A DNA stretch of 64,000 nucleotides from Litoditis marina (Eukaryota; Nematoda; Chromadorea; Rhabditida; Rhabditidae), in NCBI GenBank assembly GCA_964036275.1, contig OZ038436.1:3310214-3374213 (forward strand), given 5' to 3'. Shown piece by piece: positions 1-12,482 of this stretch. The notes below the pieces were generated by a model, which saw only the letters and a list, made by a program, of their open reading frames with translations, did not search any database and had not been told where the DNA came from. A program made the translations under genes and the position numbers. The stretch's first letter is position 1. The number at the start of each line of letters is the position of its first letter.

Positions 1-72
1 TGAAGACAATGCCTATGCGAACAAATATTGACTATTGGTGAAACATTCAAAACACATAAAACATAACTCTAC

Positions 73-2406
73 CTTAGGAACAGTCCCCGGAGCGGGTGTT
101 GAACTCCCCTGCACATTTCGACGATATCAGAGAGAATTTCCCTGCGAGACCCCTCACCGCACTTGATATAGACCACTCCTATCGTCACTAGAAGGTACCT
201 GAACATACGAAAAAACATACATGGGTCGACTTTGTTGGATGGTCCATTGAATCACCCTTTATTCTCCACAATCAGGATTTTGAACTGCCCTAGTTTCGAA
301 AAATGTCAACTTCATGTATGCCTTTACTACTGGTAAAATCTCCACTTTCCACCCACTTTTATAATTCGTTTACGCAGATATAACAACTGATTTTCAAAAA
401 TAGACTTTTGTGGACAACAAACTCGTCCTACGTGTGCAAAAAACGTTGAAAGGTCAAAATTGCAAAAAAAATCTGTACAAAAACATGTATACAGTATACT
501 CATCGTTAATGGGTAACCGAACACCAGAAAAAATCAGAAAACGGGTAGTTTTTCGCCGCAAACGAGAAAAATCGTTCAGTTCGCTAAAGCTAAAGTTCAG
601 CACGCGATAATTATCCAATTTCAAGCTACACTAACGCCTCAGAACACCGACGGTACTTATAAACACGATGAAACACTGCGGTGAGCTAACGTACTGCGTG
701 AACAAATCAAACACATGAAAGTTGCTGATTCGCAACTAAAGAATGCACCACACATTCAGGTTATACAAATACCAAATAGTAAAAATAGTAATTCCAATTA
801 CTTCAACTTCACTCGTATTTATTCCTTACAAGACATTTTGCGTGCTAACGCCTTGAGGAAAGAAAATTGGAAATCGCTGTTCGTGTAATGGTTTGTGGTG
901 AATTCTATATGTAACCGGCTTTTTTAGTAACCTAACCGGTTTCTGGTAACCTTTTTTTCAGGTTACCTCAGTAGGTAACCGGTCGGTAACCGAAAATTAA
1001 AAATCTATTACCTGTTTTTCCAACGCAAAATGTGGTTCTTACCGTTAGTTTGTACGGTGATCGGATTTTAGTTTTAGGTTAACTATCGGTTACCTGTGAG
1101 GTAACCTAAAAAAGGTTACCAAAAACCGGTTAGGTTACCAAAAAACCCGGTTACATATAGAATTGGCCATAGTTTGTTCCTGTCTAACGATTCCATCATC
1201 TCTGATTCTATAGAAAACAACTTACTGCTAAATCAGTACCCCAATACCCACCCTGTACTGGGTGAAACAGTTAGATGTTATCAAGAACAGTGATATCTGT
1301 TACTATGACATACATAGTAAACAAGACAGACTAGTATGTAAGATGGTTACAACAGTTCATCATATGGGTGTGTTATCTTTCCTGCCTAATAAAGATGGTC
1401 AACACTATGTCTCTTATACCATGAGAAAAGCGCCCTCATGCGTTATAACGACCCAACACCAAAAGAGAGTCCAAACCAAACTAACATTCTGGGCACAATG
1501 GACATCGCGTACTGTACGTATTCGTACAGATTGACGATCTTGGTTTTGTCTCTTTCGTATTCATCCACCAAGAAAGACTCAAGGTGCTGCAACTCGTTCA
1601 CTGCATCCATGTCTAAAAAAAACATGATGATACTCAGTATTCGCCAAATAGCCGGAAAATCGCGAAATGGCATCTTTTCTCATCGAAATTTGGAGAAAAT
1701 GATGTATTTCGCACTAATATAAATTCCAAACAGCGTTCCTTTTCTGAAAGAGTTACACCTTACTGATGTGTCGTGTGAGACATTGACCAGTGAGTTCGTC
1801 CAAGAAGCCAGAAAAAATGAGACAAGAGGCAAATTTTTCGCCGAATTCGAAAGTTTTCTAAAGTATCACACCTCAATGCTTACTGGTGTGATACAACATG
1901 CACAAAGCTTCTCTCTTGGTAAATTCTGAAAACGCATACTCACACAATCGATAGTAGAACTTGGGGGAGAGTTCACTAGTTTTGAGTTCCGTCAAAAACG
2001 TCACGGCATGTTTTAGAGCATCCAGCGTCTTTCCCTGAACCAAATCAAATGAATCATAGAGAACAAAGTGGTTAGACTTAATATAGGGTTTTAACAGATA
2101 AGAAAAAACTTCCAACTCATACAGCAGTAAGGAGTAAGGACCGATTATTCGAATAGAAATTAGTCATTTTTTGTATTCAAATATGTGTTTGCGTCAATAA
2201 AGATTCTAAAAAAAGTGTCCAGATTTTAATTCAGTTTTCTCTCAAAACTAGGGACATTTCCCAAAGTAAAACCTAATCTTTAATCAGATATCTGAAAGAC
2301 TCACCTTATCTAAACAGCGTTTCATTTCAAAAGACTCGGCTTTGACAATCTTCGTGGCCTGATCCAAAAGCCGTTCCTGTTCACCACCCATATCATCCAC
2401 ACGCAT
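73..2406 (-). CDS. vps-35: Retromer subunit VPS35, amino-terminal exons (partial)
   Basis: VPS35 is the alpha-solenoid scaffold of retromer; it joins VPS26 and VPS29 on endosomes and sorts cargo to the Golgi or the plasma membrane. Four minus-strand exons keep one frame: 2406-2305, 2034-1944, 1612-1486 and 198-73, giving 148 codons plus a split codon; the gene continues past the left edge. The ATG lies 7 bases after an AG with a T-rich tract (2414-2415), as expected for a spliced-leader acceptor. Family landmarks in order are EMKRCLDK (residues 27-34), [37 protein letters not shown] and [21 protein letters not shown] is the VPS26-contacting PRLYL motif with Leu changed to Met, and its codon is split by the third intron, which contains a MITE. 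All introns are GT-AG. No frameshift or stop is visible, so the gene is probably active. Confidence 0.93.
656..676 (-). promoter_or_regulatory. Bipartite RTGTTKCA-N7-TATA motif
   Basis: Minus strand GTGTTTCA, 7 bases, TATAAG. It lies in the third vps-35 intron, same strand as the gene. Confidence 0.35.
897..1168 (-). mobile_element. MULE-type MITE, family 1, copy 1
   Basis: 272-bp foldback element rich in GGTAACC/GGTTACC, inside the third vps-35 intron. Ends are GGTGAATTC and GAATTGGCC. It is flanked by ATGGTTTGT (888-896) and ATAGTTTGT (1169-1177), a 9-bp target duplication with one mismatch. A 9-bp duplication with long inverted ends is typical of Mutator-like elements. It lies inverted relative to the three other copies in the window and codes for nothing. 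Confidence 0.85.
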
Positions 2407-2995
2407 TTTTACACTAAAAAATTAGAATAGAATACAATGAAAAATTCATTGTAGTAAAATATTAATTAAGTAAACTGCGAGATAACTATCAAAAATGCGT
2501 TTAAACGTTTACTTCGCGGAAGCATCAATGTTTCGTGAGAAGTTTGAGCTTCCGCGAGTTTGAGCTTAAGCAAGAGCATCTCGATAGTTATCGAACAGTG
2601 TGTATAAAAAGAACATGAGAAACATAAAGACTATATTGCACGGCTAATGAATAATAAATTATACTCTTTTTCTTTTCAGCATGGATTTAAACGTGAACTT
2701 AGGTTATGACATGCCTCCTTTTAGGGAGGTGCTTGAGTAATGGTTACAAACAGCAAAATACAAAAAAAAGACTTGAAACCAAAGATTAAACATGAAAAAC
2801 GCCAGATAACAGGGAATTTTGAAAAACAGTCCACGAAAATACCTTTTTGTGTCTGCGCTCTCTTACTCTCGTTCATGCACTGGTTTTAACCTCGTCGCGT
2901 GGAGTGAAGTTGGTTTTAATACGTAAAAACGAATGAAACGCTTGAGTGAAATAGAGATTGACCGAATCTGTGTTGTAGCTTTTGATGTAGTTTTA
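2407..2995. other. vps-35 upstream region
   Basis: AT-rich upstream DNA. It contains a small foldback (2479-2594) with arms GATAACTATC/GATAGTTATC and an inner GCGGAAGC/GCTTCCGC pair. At 2679 a good TTTTCAG acceptor precedes ATGGATTTAAACGTG, which opens a 19-codon reading frame ending near 2740; this could be a first exon of an unknown plus-strand gene, but no continuation was found. Confidence 0.3.
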
Positions 2996-3309
2996 GGCAG
3001 GGTTCCGACTTTTTGCGCGATACAAGATACAGATACACGATTCAGTTTAAAATTATTCGTATCGTCACATTTTGTATCCGTATCTCGGCGCCAACGTATC
3101 AGAAAACTATGAACGCACCATGATACATAGTGTATCGTCGATTCAAAATGATGTATCTGACGCCGAGATACGATAGAAAAAGTATGAACACAAAAGATAC
3201 ATCGCGTGACGCATGTATCTGTCGTCGCTACAAAAATGCAATCGATACACATGATTGGAGCGCGCATGTATCGTGTATCTTGTATCGCGCAAAAAGTCTG
3301 AACCCTGCC
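2996..3309. mobile_element. PIF/Harbinger-type MITE
   Basis: 314-bp element with long inverted ends (GGCAGGGTTC and GAACCCTGCC, continuing into GCGCGATACAAGATAC and its complement) and an exact TTA on each side (2993-2995 and 3310-3312). A 3-bp TTA duplication is the mark of PIF/Harbinger insertion. The interior is made of inverted GATAC/GTATC words and has no coding sequence; open frames here are accidental. Confidence 0.85.
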
Positions 3310-3426
3310 TTACACATCATAAGTCTACAACTTCGACCGAAAAACAACAAGATCAAACAACAAACATTGCAAGACAGAGAAAAATGCACGCAAAACCATG
3401 GTTTGTCGATGTCTCCCATGACTCAA

Positions 3427-3448
3427 ATGTTGCACACCATCTATAAGG
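3427..3448 (+). promoter_or_regulatory. Bipartite RTGTTKCA-N7-TATA motif
   Basis: ATGTTGCA, 7 bases, TATAAGG. A close match to the family consensus, in otherwise unannotated DNA. Confidence 0.45.
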
Positions 3449-4023
3449 ATGTAAGCAGGACCCAATACACAATTTAGTGGGCGAATAAACTCGTTATACT
3501 ATTGGGTGTATAGTGAATGAAAAGTTATTTTACAGACATATGGAATTCCATTTGTTGTGATACAGAAATAAAATACAATACAACCTCTCAATTCACTACT
3601 AACCTTAACCGTATCAGTTAAACGTTGCATCTAAGCTAATCGGTAATGTTCATGTTTGAAAACTAACTCAGCGACATCGGAAAAATCCAGCATTTCTTCA
3701 AAATCATTCGTTATTATATTTCATTAGATATTCCGAACGACATATAACCTGATCAACATGTATTGTCTGGGGTGGGGGTCAAACTAGGATAGGCTCGACT
3801 TCTAGGCACGAAGATTCTCCAGATGTTGATGAACAGAGCCTGATTTCAGTATGATTTCCATAATGGTTTTCTTAAATTAGCGAACAGTTGAAATTCACTT
3901 TACTCCATTTCACTTTTTGCATGTATATACATAATCACATATTTAATTATTCACTTCGCTTCGTTACAACACGATCGTTGCTGTTATTTTTTGAAGCCAC
4001 ATTGCATCATTTAAGCCAAGTCA

Positions 4024-4046
4024 ATGTAGCAAACACTCTATAAAGG
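4024..4046 (+). promoter_or_regulatory. Bipartite RTGTTKCA-N7-TATA motif
   Basis: ATGTAGCA, 7 bases, TATAAAGG; one change in the upstream half. Confidence 0.4.
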
Positions 4047-6411
4047 TAAGAGCTGGACTGGTTTTTGTTCTGCATTTTCTACAAGTACAGCGAATGGTTG
4101 AAAAACGGTTTATGAAATACGGCGAATGGTTGAAAAACGGTTTGTTGATATTCAAAAAAACTCCGCGAACAATTGTATTGATTAAAGGAAGTTCTAGATA
4201 GTTTCTAAGTGAGCAGAAGGACATAGGGAGGTTATCAACTAAGTTACCTGAGTTACCGGTAAATATAAGTGATCGGTTATGAACCATCACTTACACTAGA
4301 TAACCGAGTGGTTCATTTCTTCAAAGACTCGGTTCTTCAATGAATTGGCCGAACGAAATACAACGCGTGAAGCGAAAATAAGAACAGAAGATGAAACAAA
4401 ACGAATACAAGATAAGTTTATTGCATGTTTAGCCTAAGAGAAAAAGGTTTCCTATTCGAAATCTTTCCTACCTCATCACGCAAATTAGACGATGCGTCCC
4501 ATACGCGGTTGAATGTGACATTGACGGCTCATAATAAAATCGAAACTACGGAGACCAGTTTTTGATTAACATGTGAGCTTTTTCTCAAAGTTTATGATGA
4601 GTTTATGACACTGTTTTCTCTGTTATAACTGTGTTTTATAGTTCATCATTCCATAATGATCATAGATGAACCATTGTGTGCTTCTTGTTGATTACAGTTT
4701 TACAATTGAACACAACAAACCCGTGAGGTCAAAAAGAACACTCACTCGAAGCACATGTGTGACCTTCACATGCTTTTCTTACGATGAACTAGATCTATTC
4801 TTGACTCACCTCATGAAAACTGACCTAGTGAGTAAACTGAACAAAAACGAGACTGCTACAGTAGGAATACGAAAGGTTCAATGCGTTCAAATTACTGAAA
4901 AGTTGTCGGAAAGGTCAACGATTCTGACAAATGATTATGTTACCATAATGCGAAGAGTGTATCGAAATGTTTCCGACAGAGATTAATTTCGCATCTGGAA
5001 ACAGTTATTGCTCTGAACTTCCTGGGTCAGAGACGTCGTAGCAGTCACGCAAAAAAAAAAACCGCATTTAAGCTTGGTAGCAGACAATGTACGGGTCAAA
5101 TTACTCAACGTAGCAGACGTCATTGCACTCGCAATGATAGCTGGATCGCCACTCGTGAAGTAATCAGCGGTCCGGCCAGAATTAGATACGTACGTGCTAG
5201 AGGTGCCACTCTGCGCAACTCAGCCAATTTAGTTCATTGGAGCTAGGTTAAAAGCCGCTCTGACACACGTAAGAAGTGCTTACTTTGATTAGGACTTCGA
5301 CTCACCTACTGGAGAACGTTCCAAAATTTGTCTTAACCACAACTTTCATTGGGTCAGAACGAGCAGGTACCTCGAACTTGGATAATTAAACCAACGAGAG
5401 GGTAGAATAGTGGTGTACGCTCATGAGACGTACGTATCTTAGTCTGGCCGGGAACGTCTTCGAAGTGTTACACATGTGATTTCGATCAGAACTGAATACT
5501 AGAAATTCGTGGAATTGGGCAAAGAAGTGTAGTGGCGAGAACAAATGTTTATTCGTAGTCGTACGCAACAAGTTACATTAGAACTGATGAAAGAATTTAA
5601 CTGTTGTTTAAAGTGTAACAAAAGTACTGGACATCGAAAATTGCTCTTTTTAGAAGTACGTATTTCTAAAAACAAGCAAGTGTTTAATGTCAATAAACGT
5701 TGTTTTCAAATTTCGCCGGAAAACCAAAGGGAACACACTACAAACACGGCAAATAGCACATTCACTGAGAAGAATCGCCTTCTCACCCAGTGAACATTGA
5801 GAAACCACAAACATTCATCTGCAGGGCGCCCTCTCTTACGTACATGATACACCACGTTCACCTACGTAAGAAATTCTCAAGATGTCGAGAAAATACAAAA
5901 CCCTATTCAAAACAATGAAAATCTAATCTGCTCACTGAAGAAATCATTCATAGTTTTGAAGCGGCTGAAACTTACTAGAAGACAACAAATTTGTGTATAA
6001 ACAAACAATAATTTTCCGAAAAAGGATTACCGTACGCCTGTCTGTCTAAGTATAGATTGATACGCATTAGGGTTGTAATTCGATCTGTGAACCCCGTTTT
6101 TTTTTTCAAATTTACGACTTTTTGAAGAAAACGCACACGTCTCACACAAGCATTTTACCGTGCCGCGTTGTGAAAAAGAAATAGAACATTTCACTAGAAT
6201 TTTAATCTTCTCAAAATTTCGACTGTGTCCACGAGCTTCCAAAAGGAAGTATAAGGAATTGGGTTCAGTCCCATCATAGTGTTTAGAGAAAATTACCGTG
6301 GAAACCAAAGTTCAACCCAAATTTAGCCTTAATGTGTTGATTTAAATCCAAGTTGACAAATCAAAACTAAGTGTCTGTTTCAGCAATTTTTTTCCCTAAT
6401 AACTCTCGTGA

Positions 6412-6438
6412 GTGTTGCATACTTTCTCTATATATAGG
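6412..6438 (+). promoter_or_regulatory. Bipartite RTGTTKCA-TATA motif
   Basis: GTGTTGCA then TATATATAGG with 9 bases between, 2 more than usual; the paralogous site at 28163 has the normal 7. Confidence 0.4.
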
Positions 6439-7005
6439 TGGGCGAACCAAAGATTTTCGATTCTGTGACTATTTGCAATCCAAACAATCTGAACCTGTCC
6501 GCCAGATTTTGAAACAGGTTTGGCCATGGAACACTCTGACGGAAGTGGAGTGAGTATCTTGTTTTTCTCCAAATGTTTAGTGGACTCGTTTTATATAACA
6601 ATAATACGCAACTAACATTTACAAAATTGGTGGTTTCACCTTACAGATTGATATTTCACCATTCAAATTGACAATTTTACTGCAATGAATCATTTTGAGG
6701 GTAATATCTATAATTTTTCATATTATAATACAACAAGGGTAATTCAATGTAGTATGAAACGACACAGTAGTAAAACTATTAACTTTAGTGAAAAAAAACA
6801 GCAGTAGTAAAATTGAAAAATTATGTTGAAACACACTCAAAAAAGTGACTAAACTATAAACGATTATTATATCACAAAATACTGTCTTCAAACTAGCACA
6901 CTTTATTGAATTAACTTCATGAGAATTGAACTTTGTTAGAAGAAGAAGAGGTGAAATATTCAGTTCTCTCTTGTAAACAAGTATTGTTCCGTTCATATCG
7001 GTTCA

Positions 7006-7028
7006 GTGTAGCACGCTCTGTATAAAGG
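7006..7028 (+). promoter_or_regulatory. Bipartite RTGTTKCA-N7-TATA motif
   Basis: GTGTAGCA, 7 bases, TATAAAGG; paralogous to 30427. Confidence 0.4.
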
Positions 7029-7589
7029 TGAGGAAAACAAGTGCGTTGTTGATGTGAGATGATTCCATTAAGAATCGCGCGCAGCGCGAAGCGCTGTGCG
7101 AGATTTGTCTTTGGTCCGGCTAATGCGCGCCTCCGTTTTTTTAGTTTACCCACAAAAAAGCTCAACTTTGCAGAACAAAACTTTTAAGAATTAGGAAATG
7201 TTCTACAGCATATTTGCAAGTTGTGTCCCAAATTTGAACAAAATCCGTTGAGTATGAGCCGAGTTAGGATGTTTTCGCTTCATCCAGAGCGCCAACTTCC
7301 GTCGTGTTTCCTTCCTTCCGTCTATTGTGCTGGGATGCTATCTCTGCCAGAACTGACCAGATTTGGCTAAAATTTGTAGTGATGACAGAACTCATATAAA
7401 AATTGAATGAGCGCAAAGTTTTTTCTGAAAAAAATTAATTTTCACCAAGTTACGACCTTTCGAAATAAATGTCTCTGCGTCTCTTCATTTTGTGCACTCT
7501 CTCGCTCTCTCTGTCAGGTCGATTAAGCAAACTCACAAACTGTCTTGTAAGTTAGGGTAAGACTGCCCGATTTCGATGCAATTCAAACA

Positions 7590-8000
7590 GGATACCATCG
7601 TCACTTCAGTTTAAATATTAAAGAATCTATTCATGACGTCATCCAGGATTCTGGAGATCAGATGACGTCATCTTTGAAAAGTGCAAAGTTGACCTCAAAT
7701 ATTTCTCCAAATGATGATAATAGTTGGCAAGTGAGTTGATAACGATGGAAATTCATCTAAACATGTCGTATTCCGAGATTCTGAAGGCCAGATGACGTCA
7801 AATTTTTTAAAAGTACAAAGTTGACGTCAAATTATTCTTCAAATGATAATAATAGTGGGCAAGTGGTGTAATAACGATAGATCTTCATCTAAGCATGTCG
7901 TTATCTGAGATTCTGGAAGCCAGACGACTTAATACATCAAATATGCTTTTAAATTATGATAATAGTTGGAAAGTGGTGACAAGGGAAAATTCCCAGTTCA
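7590..8000. repeat. Minisatellite block with TGACGTCA words
   Basis: About three diverged units of roughly 130 bp, each with a GATGACGTCA-like word, GTGCAAAGTTGACGTCA and AAATGATGATAATAG. Related blocks lie at 9945-10400 and 29230-29720. This is the interior of the composite transposon. Confidence 0.75.
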
Positions 8001-8077
8001 AGGGTTTCTACTCAACCGATTGTGTTGCAAATTGTGTGAGGGATGTAATATCCACCTAAACCCTGGCGGACCAGTGG

Positions 8078-9715
8078 CCGTATTCACCAATGTCGCGGGA
8101 AGCTAAAAAAGCGTCCCGACCCTTCCCGCGGGACGGTGCGGGCCGTCCCGGGACGATTTTCCGAAAAATCGGTATTCACCAATATTGTTGAGCTTCCCGC
8201 ACCTTCCCGCGGGACGGCTTTTTCGTCCCGGACCTTTTCAAAGTTAGAGATGCGGGAAATAGCTTCCCGCGACTATTTGTTGCCAAGAAATAGTGATTGT
8301 TTTCATATTTTTTCCAGTCACACGACTTGTTTCTACTCCAAATCCTATTTATAATCACTGTATATGGTTTATAAGTGCAGTTGCGGAGAATAGATAATAT
8401 TTTTATTGCTAAATTAAGAATTTGAAGGGTAAAATTTCAGTTTTCGAACTGAGAGGTTGAATTCATCTTTTAAAATTTTGCAAAATGCCCTGACGCACTA
8501 CATACAAGTATCACAGCTTCATAGCTGAACGAAAAAAAAGAAGCTGATCGGGATATCAGTCGAAAACTGCATACTTTCTTAGAAGATACTAAAATGAATT
8601 GGGGCAAATTGAATTATTATCCCCCACTGCAGGTTGTTCCCCCCTCCCCCGTAAGAGTTCAATCATAGGTGCGATACCCCGGTTAACTAACTGACCGGGG
8701 GATCTTTAACATTGGGTTTTTTAGGCTAAGGGGATTCATAACTTCTACAACAACCGGGTTTATTTGGTAATTATCTAGAGGGACCTATAACTGTACGCTT
8801 TTTCGTGGAGGGGATGTTGAATTGTTCAAAACTTCAATGGTGGGGGGGGGGCTGAACTTCGATACCGAAAATGTTCACTTTTCACCCTTTGTGTTACTTT
8901 TTGGGTATTGAATTTTCACCCGCCGGTGGGGGAAGGATCAGACTTCACGATCCCAGAAGTAATACAAACTCGGGGAAATGGGGGATGAAAAGTCAATGTT
9001 CCTATGAAAATTTTCCCATTCACTATAAAAAGTTAGACGTTGTTCAGTAAGATTATAATATAATAACCCAACAATTCCGAACATCGAACAAAAGGTGCTG
9101 ATACAACTGATCGAGATTAGAGATCAAAACCTTCAGAACGATTCTTCGATAAATAACATTCAAATTATTGTCTCATTAAATAAGACCGAAAATTCTCACT
9201 TCACAGAAATTTGTACTGATAACAGTACATTTCGACCATACAGCACTTGACAAAACAACTATAATTTCGCAATCTAGTTTCCACGGGGAAGCGACGAGAA
9301 ACGATTCAAATATGCAACTTATTCAAATGATGTTTTCTCGCGTAGAAAATGATTTAGAGAACAAAGTATTCATCATTCAGCGTAGGAAAACATATTGTTC
9401 ATGTCACTATTTCCACTTGCAAATTCCATTTTGACTTATTTTTGAAATTTCGGGAAAAGCAGGTCATAAACCACTGTTCCAGCACAATTCACGCCAAAAT
9501 GAATATGCCTTAGATTTAAAATTCGGAGTTTACCGCCTAAACACCACAAATGCGCCAGTGATTTTTCTTCCCGCGGGACGGCCCACGGGACGTTACTTCC
9601 AGAGCATTGGTGAATACGAAATTTCGTCCCGCGGGAAGGCGCGGGAAGAATCGTCCCGCGGGACGCTAAATTGAGCTTCCCGCGCGGGACCTTCCCGCGA
9701 TATTGGTGAATACGG
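8078..9715. mobile_element. Nested element with GC-rich inverted ends
   Basis: 1.64-kb insert inside composite transposon A. The outer inverted ends are CCGTATTCACCAAT and ATTGGTGAATACGG. Each terminal 130-150 bp repeats GCGGGAAG and CGTCCCGCGGGACG words, and the CCGTATTCACCAAT word recurs in inverted pairs inside each end, so the ends themselves can fold. The interior (about 8350-9550) is AT-rich with runs of C and G and has no reading frame. No clear target duplication was found. Confidence 0.7.
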
Positions 9716-9944
9716 TCACAGAGAAAATTTGCAAAAAAAAATTGTTTTAATCAAAGTTATAGACATTTTTTGGAAAGTTTCTGCGTCTCACCATTTAGCT
9801 CGCTCTCTCAATATCTCTCTGTCCCGTCGACAACTCAAACTGTATTGTAACTTAGAGTAACAATTACCGATTTGCTCGAAAATTGAAATATGATGCGATC
9901 GTGACTTTTGTTTGAATATGAAATATTCTATTCCTGACGCCCTT

Positions 9945-10400
9945 CAGGATTCTGGAGACCTGATGACGTCATTTTTGAAAAGTGCAAAGTTGGCGTCACA
10001 TATATTTTTAAATGATGCTAATATCTTAGAAAGGGTCAAATAACGGTGACTATTAATCTAAGAGTGACGTATTCTGGAGGCCAAATGACGTCAACTTTTA
10101 GAAGTGCAGAATTAACGTGAAATATATTTGCAAAAGCTGAAACTATCTTGAAAATGGTAGATTAACCATGAAACTTTATCCAATTATGAATTGTTGTGGA
10201 ATTCAGAAGGCCGGCTAACGTCAACTTTTGAAAAAAAAAATGACATGAAATATGTTTTCGAATGCTGCAAGTTTCTTAAAAATGGTCAATTCACGATAAA
10301 ACTTAATTTAAACATGACGTATTCTGGGATTCTGAAAGGCAGATGAAGTAAGTTTTCAGAACTGCAATGTTGACGTCATTTTTTTCGAATGATGGTAATA
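9945..10400. repeat. Minisatellite block with TGACGTCA words
   Basis: Second block of the roughly 130-bp units in composite transposon A, about four diverged copies. Confidence 0.7.
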
Positions 10401-10501
10401 CTTGACAAGTGGTTCATCAAGAAAACAATTTTATCTGCACCGTACAGATCAAACAACCTCTCTACATACCTACGGCATGTATACAAAAAGAGAAAAATTC
10501 A

Positions 10502-11012
10502 TGAAAAAGTGGGGGCCCAACGACTGTGAGATTTGTCTTCTGCTGTGCGCCCCTTAGACAACTAGTCTCAAATGGAACAGCTACTGCTACAAAAAGCGAA
10601 GAATACTCTAGTATAACTATGTTCATTACAAACATACAAAAGTCGTAAAATATTTTTTCAAACCTGTAAACTAGAATCTACAAATCACAGCTGCGTGAGA
10701 GAGAACAACTGTTGAATAATATGCCAAGTGTTATTGCACCTAGAGTTGAAGTAATGACCAAAACTGCAAACCATTGTGTACAAAACCAGGATATCTATAG
10801 TTGACTACGTTGAGTTAATATCTGTGATTTGTAGATTCTAGTTTACAGGTTTGAAAAAATATTTTACGACTTTTGTATGTTTGTAATGAACATAGTTATA
10901 CTAGAGTATTCTTCGCTTTTTGTAGCAGTAGCTGTTCCATTTGAGACTAGTTGTCTAAGGGGCGCACAGCAGAAGACAAATCTCACAGTCGTTGGGCCCC
11001 CACTTTTTCATG
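10502..11012. repeat. Terminal palindrome of composite transposon A
   Basis: Near-perfect inverted repeat with arms of about 190 bp (CATGAAAAAGTGGGGGCCC at the left, its complement at the right) around a spacer of about 130 bp. Copy B has the same structure at 28628-29158. Confidence 0.85.
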
Positions 11013-11022
11013 AATAATAGTA

Positions 11023-11222
11023 NNNNNNNNNNNNNNNNNNNNNNNNNNNNNNNNNNNNNNNNNNNNNNNNNNNNNNNNNNNNNNNNNNNNNNNNNNNNNN
11101 NNNNNNNNNNNNNNNNNNNNNNNNNNNNNNNNNNNNNNNNNNNNNNNNNNNNNNNNNNNNNNNNNNNNNNNNNNNNNNNNNNNNNNNNNNNNNNNNNNNN
11201 NNNNNNNNNNNNNNNNNNNNNN
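11023..11222. other. Assembly gap (200 N)
   Basis: Exactly 200 unknown bases. It separates composite transposon A from the left arm of the large inverted repeat, so the join on either side is not proven. Open frames spanning it are artefacts. Confidence 0.99.
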
Positions 11223-12482
11223 TTCCACAAAGTAGCACGACAACGACTTGTGTTAAATTGTACTTCATTCTTGTGACAACCACTAGAAAGTTGAAATGTA
11301 CACTGAAGTAGCTTATTAAATGAAATAGACTTTGTTGATTACATTTATTCTTTATCAATTAATAGGACAGTAGGTTAAGCATGAACTTAACTTCAACGCG
11401 ACAAACTGTTGGAATTATTCAGTAGTTTTCGAATAAAGAATATTCGCCCAGACAACAAAATGCTCTTCAAACTGAATAAATGAATTTTGGATTGGTTTTA
11501 CTTAAAGGAGACCGGCACACAACCCCAAATGTCTGCACGTCTGTATCCTACTTCTAATTAGAAGCGTTGTGTGTTGCGCGGCATCGTCATGTGAATGTCA
11601 CGTGGACTGCTCAAGCTAATCTACGAGTTACTTGTGCTCTCCGATTTCACTGCAGGTAAATTCAGCCCAAAACAAAACCTCTGCTCAAGTTGTGTTCTGG
11701 TGTCCAAAGAAGACTCACTGAAAGGACAAGTTAGCGTTCATATATGAATTACTCCCGCAACATTCGAATGACATTCAAGTAGCACATTCGCGTTTAGGTT
11801 TGATTTTTCTCACAGTGCGCACATAAACTGCCAAATGAGAAGAATACATCTCAAAGTTCATGTTTCAAAGGTGTCGTTTCCAATCAATCCGTTATTTACA
11901 AGTAGTTACTGCTAATTCAGTCGATGCCAGATTACTGCAGTTAGCAGAGAAGATTGGTTCGTTCGAACTGTTCTACTCTGAATCTTAAAATTCAAAACAA
12001 GTTATTTGAACAAAAGTGAGAACTGTAAAAGTATAATATTGACTTCTTACTTGGTCTCATTTTCTCACTTGGGTTTGCGTAATCTTTTTCATTAAAAACA
12101 AGTTGACAAAATATTCGCAGAGAGAAAAATCAACATGAAACTCGCGCGACTTTAAACTCCAGTATAACGCAGTGTTGCAGAAAGGGAATGTGTTTTATGA
12201 ACCTGGAGGTGTGAACTAAAATCACGAATAATACTCTCTAGGTTTCAACTTTTTGTCTTGTTTTCTCAACAATTGCCCTCGCGCATATACATGCGCCACG
12301 GAACTCACATATGGGAAAAAAAGCTCGAATGTTGTCGATAAAATAACACTGAAAATGTTGTCAAATCACCCAACTTTAAATAAATTTTTCGATTTAATAT
12401 AAAGTGAAAAACCGGGCGGACAATTATAAATTGCGTAGTCGGGCGAGCATCTTGATGTATCGAAAACCGTAGTGTTGTTTCT

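Larger units (their letters stand above)
3310..5688. other. Gene-free stretch
   Basis: Contains two bipartite promoter-like motifs (3427, 4024) and otherwise unrecognised AT-rich DNA. The only sizeable open frame, 106 codons at 4666-4986, has no recognisable similarity. The same frame stays unusually open to about 5793 despite several stops, so a decayed coding relic is possible but unproven. Confidence 0.4.
5689..7075 (+). repeat. Segmental duplication, copy 1
   Basis: Diverged copy of the segment at about 27094-30500, same orientation; they share long runs, for example around 6050-6110 and 27783-27850 and around 6400-6570 and 28150-28340. This copy has the empty target site (CGATTATTATATC at 6861) for the transposon that interrupts copy 2. 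It is itself interrupted at 7075 by a related transposon. It contains two bipartite motifs (6412, 7006). Confidence 0.8.
7076..11012 (-). mobile_element. Composite non-autonomous DNA transposon, copy A
   Basis: 3.9-kb element with ends CGCGCGCAGCGCGAAGCGC and CCCACTTTTTCATG, flanked by AAT (7073-7075 and 11013-11015). The paralogous segment at 30481-30510 lacks it, which defines the insertion. It is the inverted relative of copy B at 28628. It carries blocks of a roughly 130-bp repeat with TGACGTCA words, a nested GC-rich inverted-repeat element (8078-9715), a doubled internal segment (about 7476-7620 and 9784-9930) and a terminal 0.5-kb palindrome. No transposase frame is visible. The superfamily is undecided: the 3-bp duplication is compatible with several. 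Confidence 0.75.

Noticed and set aside
4666..4986. 106-codon gene
   Set aside because: No recognisable domain or splice context. The frame stays partly open downstream, but stops are frequent; I could not separate it from chance.
10955..11358. Open frames across the N gap
   Set aside because: They exist only because unknown bases were translated as X.
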